A DNA stretch of 64,000 bases from Purshia tridentata (Eukaryota; Streptophyta; Magnoliopsida; Rosales; Rosaceae): positions 1 to 64,000 of the forward strand of contig QANT01002250.1 in assembly GCA_003254885.1 (NCBI GenBank). Direction: 5' to 3'. Position 1 is the first letter of the stretch; each line of letters starts with the position of its first letter. Below the pieces are notes generated by a model, which searched no databases, was not told the DNA's origin, and was given only the letters and a program-made list of their open reading frames with translations. A program made the position numbers and the translations under genes. Of the stretch, positions 36,201 to 46,794 are shown one piece after another.

Positions 36201-38170
36201 CTACAAATAATTGGAGGTCACAAAGTCTCCCCATTCAATTCGGACCTCATCAAGTTGTGCCTCTGTGTAACAACTCCGCTTGTTCTTATATTTAACCCAC
36301 TGAAAATATTTAGAGACAAGTAATTAGGTAAAATCAGTGGCAGCATAATCCAATTTCACCATGTACTTAAAAAACAAAACCAACTACAGTCCATACTATC
36401 AACTTATATGCAAACATGCTAGCAATAAAACCAACTTAATCAAGTCCATATATATAATAAACAGATTAGCTAACTAAATGCACTTTTATATAGCCTACCA
36501 CACAAGCATACTAACTGTGAAGGCATCTTATATAAATGTAAATCAAATACAAGTCACTGGTCATGATGAAGATGGTGTTGAGGGCTATAGTTTGTAGAAG
36601 TTTAGTTATTGTTTGTATCTAAGGGGTTCTTCTATCAGCTTTTAATCTATTAGGAAGGAAAAGAAATACACATCCAGTTTCTATTTAAGGTTTGGATCCT
36701 CAGTTATCCTTAGAATCTTACCGAATTCTCAAATGCAAGGTTTGGATCCTCGGTTATCTCTTTCATGAACCTCATTACATAGTATCTACATTCAATACCT
36801 CCTGGCTGTTTTGGGCACTGCACACATTCCAAATCCAATCAAAAAGTTGTTATTCATTGAGAATTATTGACACAAAGAATCATTTAAACCCAACCACTAC
36901 AGACCAAACACTTACAGGAAGATGCTTCCATTGAGGTGTTTTTCGATTTCTACTCGTATGGCCATTGAATTTTCGAATTGCACTGAATTAACAAAGCTAA
37001 ACATTAAATTATATTCCAAAAAATTAAGCAAATAATGAAAATATATAATACAGTTAAAAACACAAGAAAGCATAGCATGTTACTTGTTGACTACTTCTAT
37101 CCACTCTTGGTCACGAGTGATTCGAGGGAGAGGATCCATGATATATACCGCATTCTTGTCTTCTGTAATAATCATCAAAATCCAGTGTGATGGAAGAATA
37201 GGGTCCTCTTGGTCACGAGTGATTTGAGGGAGAGGATCCATGATATATACCACATCCTTGTCTTCTGTAATAATCGTCAAAATCCAGTGTGCCCTATGAA
37301 ATTGAACAAGCATGAAATGAGGAACTTGCATGAAAAATCCAATATGCATGCATGACCTATCAAAATCCATTGTTTAATTGTTCAAATAAAGAGCCTTACC
37401 CAACATTGTATGGCACCAAAAATACCCGATCGCATTTGCCTTGCATGAAACATTCAGCTATGTAGGACAACGTTTGCTCCAAAGGTCCTGAATGAATAGA
37501 GACGCGTGCGGGGTCCATAAATCCAACCATTTCATGCATGTTTGTTTTCACTAGCTTAACATATAGGTACCTAATAATTAAATAGAATTAAATAGCATCA
37601 CATACAATTCGTCATCACATGGCAAAATATACAATGTACTTACAAAATCACTTAATTAAAGTAGCTTATTATTTACCTCATATAAACCACTATGCAGTTA
37701 GCTGATAATTCTTGCATCTCCAACAAGGAAGTAATATCCTCCTTCAAGATGTAAAGTCTGCGGGAAGCTCCAAATACCTCTTCTTCTATGTTAGATGTGA
37801 TAACCTTTCCAGTGTACACCATAGTGTCCCTGGCATATAGGTACAACAGCATGCATGTCTTTGGGACTCTTGTTTCTGGGTGAATATCTTTCTTGAATAA
37901 CTCCTTCACCATCCTAGCTTTTATCCCTTTTTCCTCCTATAATTTCCAAATAAGCAAGTTAATTGCCAAAAGATCATATACTGTAAAGTTAATTACAGGG
38001 GCAAACTTGATTTATGACCCCAAACTTGTTTGTAAATTATAAGGAAATAGATTGGAAAGTAACTGGCTAGAGTACCTGCTGCACAATTTCAATGACTAGT
38101 TCCTTGGGCCAAGCCACATGAGTAAAACCAATTGGAACACAGCTAAAATCATGTTTATAAACCAGGGTAG
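36201..38170 (-). CDS. Transposon-borne Ulp1-like cysteine peptidase
   Basis: Several exons on the minus strand inside the CACTA element; the stop is TAG at 36201-36203. Recognisable pieces are VFGASRRLYILKEDI (37673-37912), a segment with HWILTIITEDKDVVYIMDPL (about 37080-37370), QCPKQPGGIECRYYVMRFMK (about 36755-36830), and a last exon with QLDEVRIEWGDF. This is the order in C48 peptidases carried by plant CACTA and Mutator elements: catalytic His, Asp, Gln and Cys. The His/Asp segment is present twice in tandem (102-bp direct repeat, 37104-37205 and 37206 onward), which would disturb the fold. Exon ends are approximate. Its role in transposition is unknown. Confidence 0.65.
37104..37295. 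repeat. 102-bp tandem duplication in the Ulp1-like gene
   Basis: Two direct copies (from 37104 and from 37206), each containing ggatccatgatatatacc. The unit is 34 codons and keeps the frame. It duplicates the catalytic His-Trp and downstream Asp segment. Confidence 0.85.
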
Positions 38171-38399
38171 CAATTTCAAAATCCAACTCTAAATGTATCA
38201 AAATTCGACCATCAAAACCTAAGGTTTTCTTAAGAGAAAAATGCAGAAAGTTGCTGATTTCTGCAAAAACTTTAAAAATTCATATCTCAATCATATGAGA
38301 TCATTTTTAAGCGATTCGTAGCTTAAAAGAAAGGTGTATGTGTCTATTTTTACATGCTAAAACAGTTTTACGAAAATCATAGCATAAATATACTTATAT

Positions 38400-39253
38400 A
38401 GAAAACAAGGCAGCAAGGTAAAAACTTGATTTTTACCAAGCAAGAGTCAAGACATAAGCAAGTCTGCATAATACTTATTCAAGTAATACAAAGGGAATGA
38501 GCAATACTCCAAGCTTTTCTACAGTTTTTATTATATCATTGCTTGCTGATCTTCAAGACCAGAGATCCTAGACCCAAGTCGACCCCAAAGCCATAATGGC
38601 TCAAAACCAAAATGCAGCCCTCTCTCTTAAAAAAAACCACAACAACAAAACCCCTAAATTTCACACCCTAATTTGAGTAAATAGCATGAACTCAATGAGA
38701 GAGAGAGAGAGAATAGGGGTTAGACAGAAAAGGCTAAACCCATAAAACCCAAGAGGTTAAAACCCCCAATATGAAACCCTAGTTTTCAATAAATAAATTG
38801 AATGGGATAGAGGAAATAGAGAGAAGGGGACATAGGAAAAGAGAGAAAGGGGGCGTCGCACCTGAAAAGAGAGAATGGCCGGATCCAGTTCGCCTTAATC
38901 TACAGTACGCGTCGCACTTGCACGGCACCAAGGTTGCCGACGTTGCCTAAAGATGAGATAGAAGAAGTTTGGTAGTGAGATCGACTACCAAACTCCTTCT
39001 CAGTGATGGGTGCGTAGGTGAGTTCTATGAGAGAGGAAGGCGTTCTGTGAGGGAGAAGAAGTGAGTCTATGAGACTGCAGGGGTGAGTCGTTTAAGTGAG
39101 GAAGTGTCGGGTCTAACTTGTGGAAATAAGCTGAGTTGGATATAACTTAAACTTTAGTTATCAGTTGCTTATATTTTGTTACTCAAATGGATAATTTAAC
39201 ATAGTAGTTGGTACAAGTAGGTGACATGTAAATAGATTTAAAAATCATCCAAA
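38400..39253. other. 5' part of the CACTA element
   Basis: Non-coding on present evidence. It includes a GA run at 38696-38712 and a GA-rich stretch to about 39100, followed by the subterminal repeats. It may hold the promoter and leader of the minus-strand peptidase gene. Confidence 0.4.
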
Positions 39254-39423
39254 AGTTCAATTGATTTTAAAAAATTAACAATATCAGTTTTTATAATAAC
39301 TAAAGTATGATATCTATTAAGGTTATTGTTGTAGTGATTTTTTATCCAATTCATCACAAGCATCCGTGTAATTGTGTAAACCTCATTTGATGGTGCAACA
39401 TAACAAGCCAACTTGGTAGCTAT

Positions 39424-41283
39424 TCAACAAATATGACAAAATCTCAATGCCTCTAATTGCTCTTTATCATCATTATCTACCAATTTTTTTGAATCCATAA
39501 CCCTAAACTTATTTGCCCCTTTACTCCATCTTGGAAGAATAAAGTGGGATGGTATCGTGTCAATGTCTAGATGGATAAATACTTTGATAATATATTGACA
39601 AAGCATTCCAAAAAACTCAAAATTTTTGCATTCACACGTACCCTCATAAGTCTGCAAATTTAATTTCACTAAAAATTCTTCAGATTCACCATATTTTGTC
39701 AGCATCTGAAATTGGTGAAATTTATTATTATATCCCCGTTCTTCAACTTTGAGTCGACCAACTTTAACCCCTTCACCATTAAACTTTTCAAATATTTTTC
39801 TTGTATACCTTTGCTGCATGCTTCAAAAGTAATTCATCATCATTCACAATACGATACTTATGCTCTAATATAAAATCTTTGGCACTTTCCTTTCTCAAGA
39901 TCTTATTATGGCTTGCTCATACTTGACAACAAATTCTTTTAGATTTGTAGTTGATGTCACAAAATCATCAAAAAATGAATTTATACCCTCATTGCGTGTA
40001 GTTGTATTTATTCTAGCAAAAAATGTATTATGGTTATAAACAGGCACCCAAGAGTCACGTATTTCATAAAGTTAAAGAAAGCACTCATTTGTTTCTAATC
40101 CATGCTTCTCAATCAAGTTCTTCCACTGATCTTCAAACTCCTCTATCTTATATGTCGACCAAATACACTTTGAATTTTTATAGTAGACTTGTAATAATTT
40201 TTCAGCAAACTTTTTTTTAATATGCAAAAGGCAAAGTCGATGACAGGTTTTAGGAAAAACCTTAGGAATCGCTACTCTTATTGCCAAGTCCTAGTTTGTA
40301 ATTATAGATATAAGATGACGGCCTCCCATAGCTTCAAGCCATGTCTCAAATAACCACAAAAATGTTGCCTGCCTCAACTTGTAAAAGTGCGCACCCAAAT
40401 TGCATCGATTGAAAGTGGTGATTTACTCTAGTAAATGGTGCAAATGGCATGTCATACTTATTTGTCCGATATGTGGTATCAAATGAGACTACATCACCAA
40501 AATAATGATAAGCCATGTGTGATCTAGAATCCACTCAAAAGAAATTAGTTGTCCTCCCATCTTCATCACATTGAATTGCATAAAAGAAATGTGGATTTTC
40601 TGCTTGCTTATTTCTGAAGCAAGTGAGAATTGATTGTGCATCTCCACTTTCCAACTACTTATGTCTAACATTTCTCAAGTGGTTATAGCAATCCCTATTA
40701 TCAAAGCCAACGTTTTTATAACCACCAAATATTGAAGGAACTTTACTAATTTGCAAATTTTCTCTATGAAATGCTTCTGTCAAATCCTTAGCTGTATTGG
40801 GCATATGTTGACTTGACCTCATAAATATCCTTTTGGCTGGGCTCACTATTTTGTGATTGTGGATGTCCTTGAAAACAGATACTTTCCATTGATAAGATCA
40901 TTTGTCATGAACAATTACCATAGTGTCTTTTTTTCGCAACTTATTCCTCACATTTTCTCCCACATTTTGTTTTTGCTTGTTGTTCTTTTGTTTAGTCTGC
41001 ATGGTATGTTTTCCTTCATAGGAACAAACAAATTTTGCACTAGTCACCTCATTTGAGCATAGCCTAGACTTTGATGAAGATCGAGTATGTATCCAAAATC
41101 CTTCTTGTCGAGCATAATCTTCATAATAATTTCTTGCTACTTCCATTGTTTCAAAAAACATTCACACAAACAGTGCTTCTAATGTTTAAACATATTTACT
41201 TAGAATATGACAACTACCCTGATTGCCACCGCTCGGAGCTGATAAGAATTCAACATCCTCATCTTCATGTTGAGAATTCAAGA
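39424..41283 (-). pseudogene. FAR1-related / Mutator-type transposase, decayed
   Basis: Order on the minus strand: FAR1 DNA-binding zinc-finger region (about 41161-40898; YYEDYARQEGFW, FVCSYEG); a spacer with MSPAKRIF and KNVGFDNRDCYNHLR; the MULE transposase core (about 40630-40080; SHMAYHYFGDVVSFDTTYRT, NKYDMPFAPF, CHRLCLLHIKKKFAEK); and a SWIM zinc finger (about 39640; CECKNFEFFGMLC). This is the architecture of FAR1-related sequences and their parent Mutator-like transposases. The reading frame is broken at several points by stops and frame changes, so it is not a working gene. Whether it was a host FRS gene or a transposase depends on the outer inverted repeats at 34633 and 42378. Confidence 0.85.
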
Positions 41284-44134
41284 TCTGATCCATATGGGCT
41301 GAGACAAAATAATGAAAAAGTAAATCATTTTCTAATTAAAAATGCTCATAATTAAATGAATATGGACTATAAAAACATAAAATTTGCTTGATAAATTCAA
41401 CATAATTAAATTTATTTAAACTTAATAATTTAGATTGAATAAGCATTTGAAAAATCCTGAGTTTCCACATCCTAAAATATAAAAGTTATGCCATGAAATA
41501 TAACTTAGGACCACCTTCAAATGATTGGTTGAGTTAAAAAATTTAATCCAATCTATATAGAAAAACACCCCCAAGTCTAACAAATCTATATAGAATATGG
41601 GCTACATCAATTTAATATTTATATAGAAGAGAAATTCTCATATGCATCATTTTAATATCTGTATAGAATAATATAGGCATACATCAATTTAATATGACAA
41701 AAAAACCACCCCAAGTCCAACAAATCTGCAGACCCCAAAACAAAAGTCTACAACAGTGATGACCTAAGTCAATTTAAAAGGCTTGTGAACTATTTGATTG
41801 AATTTCTATTGCTGCTACTTCCATTTCAGCACCCCTATTGCCATTTCCCTTGGAACTTCAACATATATTTTCATTGCTCGCAGGGGGAGGAGATATGCAT
41901 AAATGAAATTTATTGCTCCCCCTTACTCCCTATTCTCTCTTAAATAAAACTGCTGAATAATGCACAATTATAAGATTTCCATATACTGAGAGAAAAATTC
42001 GTATACCCAACAAAACTCATACTCAATATCAGCGTCACTGGCGTCCCCCTTCTTTCTCCCTCTCCTGGCGTCGCTGGCGTCACTAGCTTCACCCTTCTCT
42101 CTCCCCATAGCAGTGTCGTCCTTCTCTCCCTCCAACAACATCGCTTCTCTCTCCTTTCTTTCTCCTGTAGAACAGCGTTTGCTCACCTTCAGATCTAATG
42201 CTTTTTCTTTTTTCTTTTTTTCAATTTCTATTATTTAGTTTTCCTTTTTTATTAATTATAACTCTAATATGCCATGTCATTTAATCAATGAATTCAAGCC
42301 CTTGGATTTCTTAGGATCTAAAGGTAAAAAAATTTTCAAAATATGTGTTAAAACTTATGTCCCATGATCCTGCCCCTATATATATATAAGTGAGAGAACA
42401 TAAAAATAAGAAGGAACAAAGAGAAATACTTATGAGCTTTAATTTAATCTAGTTTGTAAGTTTGTGTTTAGTTGTTCTTTATAGTTCAAATTTTGTTTGT
42501 TTGAGTTCAAAGCTTAATTATAATTTTGTAATTTCTTGTAGTTAGTTAGTTAGTTTGATTTAATTGGGTTATTGACTTTTTTTTGTTTAATATGAGTATA
42601 GAAATAAATTTTACATTATTTGAATTGAAGGAACAAGTTGAAATTCAATTAAAATTGGGTTTTCGTTTTGGGTGTCTTGAATAATTTTAATTATGAGTTT
42701 GAGTTTCATACAAAAGTTATGAAATCTAAAACAGATTTGGGAACTTGAATTAAGCAAAAACAAAGTTTGAAGCTTTACAATCAGTTTTAGAGTATCGAAT
42801 TTGAAGAAAAGTTTGTTAAACATTGGAGTCAAAACTTTGGGAAATTTCTAGAAAATAAAACAAGGCAGTTTCATGTACTATCTTTGTGGTCATATAATTT
42901 TAAATATACAGCTCCAAGTTGAAATCTAAACATAGGTTTTTGAAGAGGGTGTTACAAGCTCTAAAACAAGTACAAGATTATAAATTTTGACAACGGTTTG
43001 ATAAAGTAAATTCTGGACTGAAGTTGGAAGAAAATTTAGATGAAATCAGAAAATTCTAGATAAATGAAGATGATAATAAACTCCTTATATATAGTTATAC
43101 CTCCTTGAGAGATGAATAAGATGAATGAAACTTAAGTTTTACAACAGAGAGATAAATCCATTTAAAACACAAATAAAACTGGGAATAAAAAAAAACTTGA
43201 AACAATGAATAACAAAAAGAAAAAAGGCAATAAGAACAGCTCCATGAATTCAACATCATACAATATAAAACGACCCAAAAAATAACAACAGCCCCACCAA
43301 TTGAACACCAGACCATGAAAAACCACTCAAAAAAAAAGATAACAACTTAAGAACAGTAAAAACCCTTCACATTTAGCATAAACAAAACAATGAATACCTA
43401 AAAAACAAAAACCCAATACTAATAGCCCCACTACTCTAATGTCAGACCATATAAAAAGACCCAAAAAAGTCATTAACACCTTAAGAATAGTACTGAGCTC
43501 CTGACGTCTAGCACACACAATTAATTTGTAATCCCATGAGAAACAAAATGAAACCAAATAGAACAAAATGGAACTATGGGCAAAAAATGAGATTGATAAT
43601 CATTGAAAGTGATAAACGCATTTTGAACCGCAATGAAAATCGACATTCATTTAAATGACCAACGCTTATACACAGTAAAGTTGATTGTTTAACCAATTAC
43701 TTAAAATGAACCACCATAATTATAACATAGACCAAGGTATGACCAACCAGAAAAAACGAAGCAACAAACACAAATCGCCCACAACTAGGTTAGATAGACA
43801 AACCTGAAGAGACGAAGACAGAAAAAAAAGAGAGGAGAAAATACCCACACAAAGAAGATACCATCACAAAGAAAATATGAGTGTGAGAAAAATGAAAAGA
43901 GGAAAACACTTATCTGTTATGCAATAGACAATTTGATGATCACAAAAAGAGATAAACGGCGAGATTTCGCCCTAATTAAGATGCACCAGTGAAAGAGCCT
44001 GAAAAAGTGTTTATCAGTCAATCAAGAAAAAAAAAACATAAAAATTCATCCAAAGAAATAACCCACACAAATAGCATGGCCTACCTCCAACACAGAACCC
44101 ATCGATGGTATCAACCAAGTTAAATGAGAAAAAT
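41284..44134. other. No gene recognised
   Basis: The left part to 42378 belongs to the proposed Mutator-like element and includes a C/T-rich stretch (42030-42180). The rest is AT-rich with many adenines and only fortuitous frames. Segments near 43350 and 43490 resemble Helitron 5' subterminal DNA (taagaatagtactgagctcc), but no complete end is seen. Confidence 0.45.
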
Positions 44135-46096
44135 TGTTGAGTGTGCATTTGTGCATGTTTTTATATGCTAACTCCCTAACCTAGAACGCTAGAACTTGGC
44201 GTTTTGTGTGTTTTTGCTTTGTTTCTGTCTTTTGTAGGTCAAATGAAGCAATTATGAAGAAAGAAGCTAAAAGAACCAAAATTGGACAATTCCTGATCAA
44301 ACTAGGAAAACTGAGGAAATCCTGGTGGAACTAGGAAAGCGGAAATCCTACTCAAACAAGGAATCCTAGCCAAACCAGGAAAACCATCAGTGTCCAGGGC
44401 CAGAAATGAGAAATCCTAGTTGAGCTAGGAAAACCAAATCCTAGTGAGACTAGGAAAGGTAAATCCTAGTGAGACTAGGAAAGGTAAATCCTAGTGGGAC
44501 TAGGAAAGGTAAACCCTAGTTGGACTGGAAAGGGAAATCCTAATTGCACTAGGAAAACCTATTCCTAGTTGGACTAGGAAAACCTAACCCTAGTTGGACA
44601 AAGTTTCCTAGTGGACCAAGGAATGTTGGGCCAAGGTCAAATGGGTTCTATAAGCTTCAATGGGCTCAAGTCAACATCACATGAAGGATTGGGCCTAAGG
44701 TGGCATGCGCATGGACCAAGGGAGAGGCCCACACGCATGCAAGGGAAGAGGCGCAAGGCACATGGGCTTAAGTGATGCCCTTGCCGCAAGCCCACAAGGA
44801 GAAACCCTAATCCTACTTTCCTATTTGTGCCGCAAGTTACCTAGTCCTTGGAGGCCAAGGAATCAGCACCTCCTCACTCCTATATAAAGGCCTCCTCTCC
44901 TCATTATTTTACATCAACTTTCACATCCAATATTTCACATCTAGAGAGCTACACACCAAAAGTCAGAATTTTATACTTTTAGAGAGAAAGAGAGAGAGTG
45001 TGCCGCAAGTAAGGAGGAGCCAAGAGAGAGAGTGTGTCGTGCAACCCTAGAGGATCAAGAGGAGCCGTGACACCCTTGTTGCCCCAGCCCCGCCGTGAGT
45101 ATCAAGGAGGACCCCCCTGCTGCCCTAGCCTTGCCGCAAGCCTCCTAGCCCTTGCCGCAAGCCTCCTAGCCCTTGCCGTGACTTCCTTGTGGTTTCCCTT
45201 CTTCCTTTTTCATGCTCTTTGCATCGTTTTATTATTTTTGAGTGTTAATTAAGACCTTGAACATGGATTGGCAGTTTGTTTATTCTATTAAATATTTTAT
45301 TTACATGTTCATGTCTTAGTCACTTTTATGCATTGTTAAGTTAAAGATGAAGCCTCTATTTATGTTCAATGTTTGAAGTATGATTTCTGGAATTAATGAT
45401 GATGGTACTTACATAAAATCCTATTATCTAATTAAACTAGGCACTAGTTGTGGATGCTTTTTGACTGGCCACCTTAAGGATAAGCTTCTAGTGATGTTAT
45501 AAGATTGAATAAGCTCGAAAGGATGACAATTTTAGAAGTAACAAACAGCCGCTTAAGCAACGGTTGTGGTAATAGTATTCGTATGATAGCGCCGTGTACA
45601 TTTGGTTGGATAGGTGGTCTGCGTGTTTGACATCTTCACAAATCTTAATGACTCGTGCATGGGTGATTGCCCTAGTTTATCTAGAAACATGCACGTTAAG
45701 GGTAGGCCCGATAAGCTCTTAGTATATGCATAAGGAGGGTATAACGCCAAAGGGAAATAGCCAAAGCCTTTGGTAGTCAAACTTTATGTTCGTAGTCTTT
45801 TGAAATTGCATGATTATCATATTAGTTGATCATTGATAGTTTGGTGGATTCTGATGCTTAACAATGCCATGAAAGTGTGTGTGTGTGTGTTAGAGTGTGT
45901 ATGTGAGTTTTGACCTTAAATCTAAACCCCCATGCCGTGTGTGTGTGTTGTGAATAAGCTGAATTGATCAGATGTTATTTACCTATTCCCTGTGGGATCG
46001 ACCTCGTTATTTGCATGCTTTGCTACGCCGCGATTCGTGCACTTGCGAGTAAACTTAGAATTGAGTGTTTATTTGGTTCTAAGAAAACAATCAACA
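44135..46096 (+). mobile_element. Long solo-type LTR, probably Ty3/Gypsy-derived
   Basis: A 1.96-kb unit beginning TGTTGA and ending TCAACA, flanked by a near-identical 5-bp repeat (aaaat / acaat). It contains a TATA box (tatataaag near 44882) and, near its end, the 'ccctgtgggatcgacctc' block common in plant Gypsy-type LTRs. No gag or pol domain adjoins it on either side, so it looks like a solo LTR left by recombination. The modest flank divergence suggests it is not very recent. Confidence 0.65.
44284..44612. repeat. Palindromic 25-bp tandem repeats within the LTR
   Basis: About ten units of the type aaatcctagtgagactagga, spaced about 25 bp and centred on cctag...ctagg palindromes. The middle three are almost identical. 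They lie upstream of the LTR TATA box. A second, shorter tandem repeat (ttgccgcaagcctcctagcc) follows at about 45130-45180. Confidence 0.85.
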
Positions 46097-46534
46097 ACAA
46101 TCTCCCACTAACAAACCAAGTTCTAAGAGTAAGATGAAACGATCTAGTTAGTGTGGTTAGCACCGATGAGAGGAGAAGGGAGACAATCAGTCTGAGTAGA
46201 GAAGAAAGAGAGAGAAAGAAGGAAATAAAAAAAGACACAACAAATGCAAAGGCCTATTAAAAAAGCCTAGCCAAGTGAATGGTAGAACATGCAAAAATGC
46301 TTAAACAACAAGGGTAAAATAGAGATGAACAGCTTAAGAATAGTGCCCGGTTCTTCCATTTAGTATATATAGAATTTGGTGAATATTCACATTTTGTTGC
46401 TTGGAAGATAAAAATGCAATTTTACAAGAAATCAACATTATTAATCCAAATGTCTTTACAAAAACAAAGTAGAAAGGGGTATAAAAGAATATGAAATTAT
46501 GAACATATCATGTATACTGTGAATTAAGTTTCAA
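46097..46534 (-). other. Spacer with a Helitron 5' terminus
   Basis: At 46350-46373 the minus strand begins TCTATATATACTAAATGG, a Helitron-like 5' end related to the one near 22738. The rest is AT-rich without a gene. Confidence 0.4.
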
Positions 46535-46690
46535 CTAGAATTGGTGCTTGTGCGTTGCTGCAAGTGTTCAAAGTATTTGAAATGAAATGGAAAGTTCTTA
46601 AATTTATATAGTCATTTAAGAAAGATTAAAAGAAAATGGTAAAAGATTGAGTTTTAGTTAAATGCATTAATTTAGGAAGATTATATTTAT
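46535..46690 (-). mobile_element. Helitron 3' end fragment
   Basis: CTAG at 46535-46538 is followed by a weakened hairpin (gcttgtgcgttgctgcaagt). The next 150 bp (aagaaagattaaaaga..., ttaaatgcatta) match the DNA after the terminus at 54739, so both belong to one family. Confidence 0.6.
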
Positions 46691-46794
46691 ATGATTAGAA
46701 AGAAGTAGTATGTATGAGACCATTGAAGCCAAGTGTATACAAAGCAGGGAGAGGCATCAAATTTAGAGGGGAAAAAAGTTTTAAGAGGGAATTT

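Larger units (their letters stand above)
35254..39336 (-). mobile_element. CACTA (En/Spm) element with Ulp1-like gene
   Basis: The right terminus on the complement reads CACTACAACAATAACC. The left terminus is decayed (ggcaacaacaataatg) but matches over about 30 bp (CAACAATAA, then ATAGA.ATC). Both ends carry subterminal copies of actgat/atcagt. Length 4.08 kb. It encodes a Ulp1-like peptidase on the minus strand, and no tnp2 transposase is visible, so it is non-autonomous. The 3-bp target duplication is no longer recognisable. Confidence 0.7.
34633..42378 (-). mobile_element. Probable Mutator-like element with FAR1-type transposase, disrupted
   Basis: The left end tagggaaaagattatgggtc resembles the complement of the right end (taggggcaggatcatgggac), and between them lies a FAR1/MULE transposase relic (39424-41283, minus). 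The CACTA element at 35254-39336 sits inside. No convincing 8-9 bp target duplication was found in the TA-rich flanks, so the outer borders are tentative. Confidence 0.4.

Noticed and set aside
41968-42186. 72-codon minus frame rich in Asp/Ala/Ser repeats
   Set aside because: Low-complexity C/T-rich stretch without gene context.
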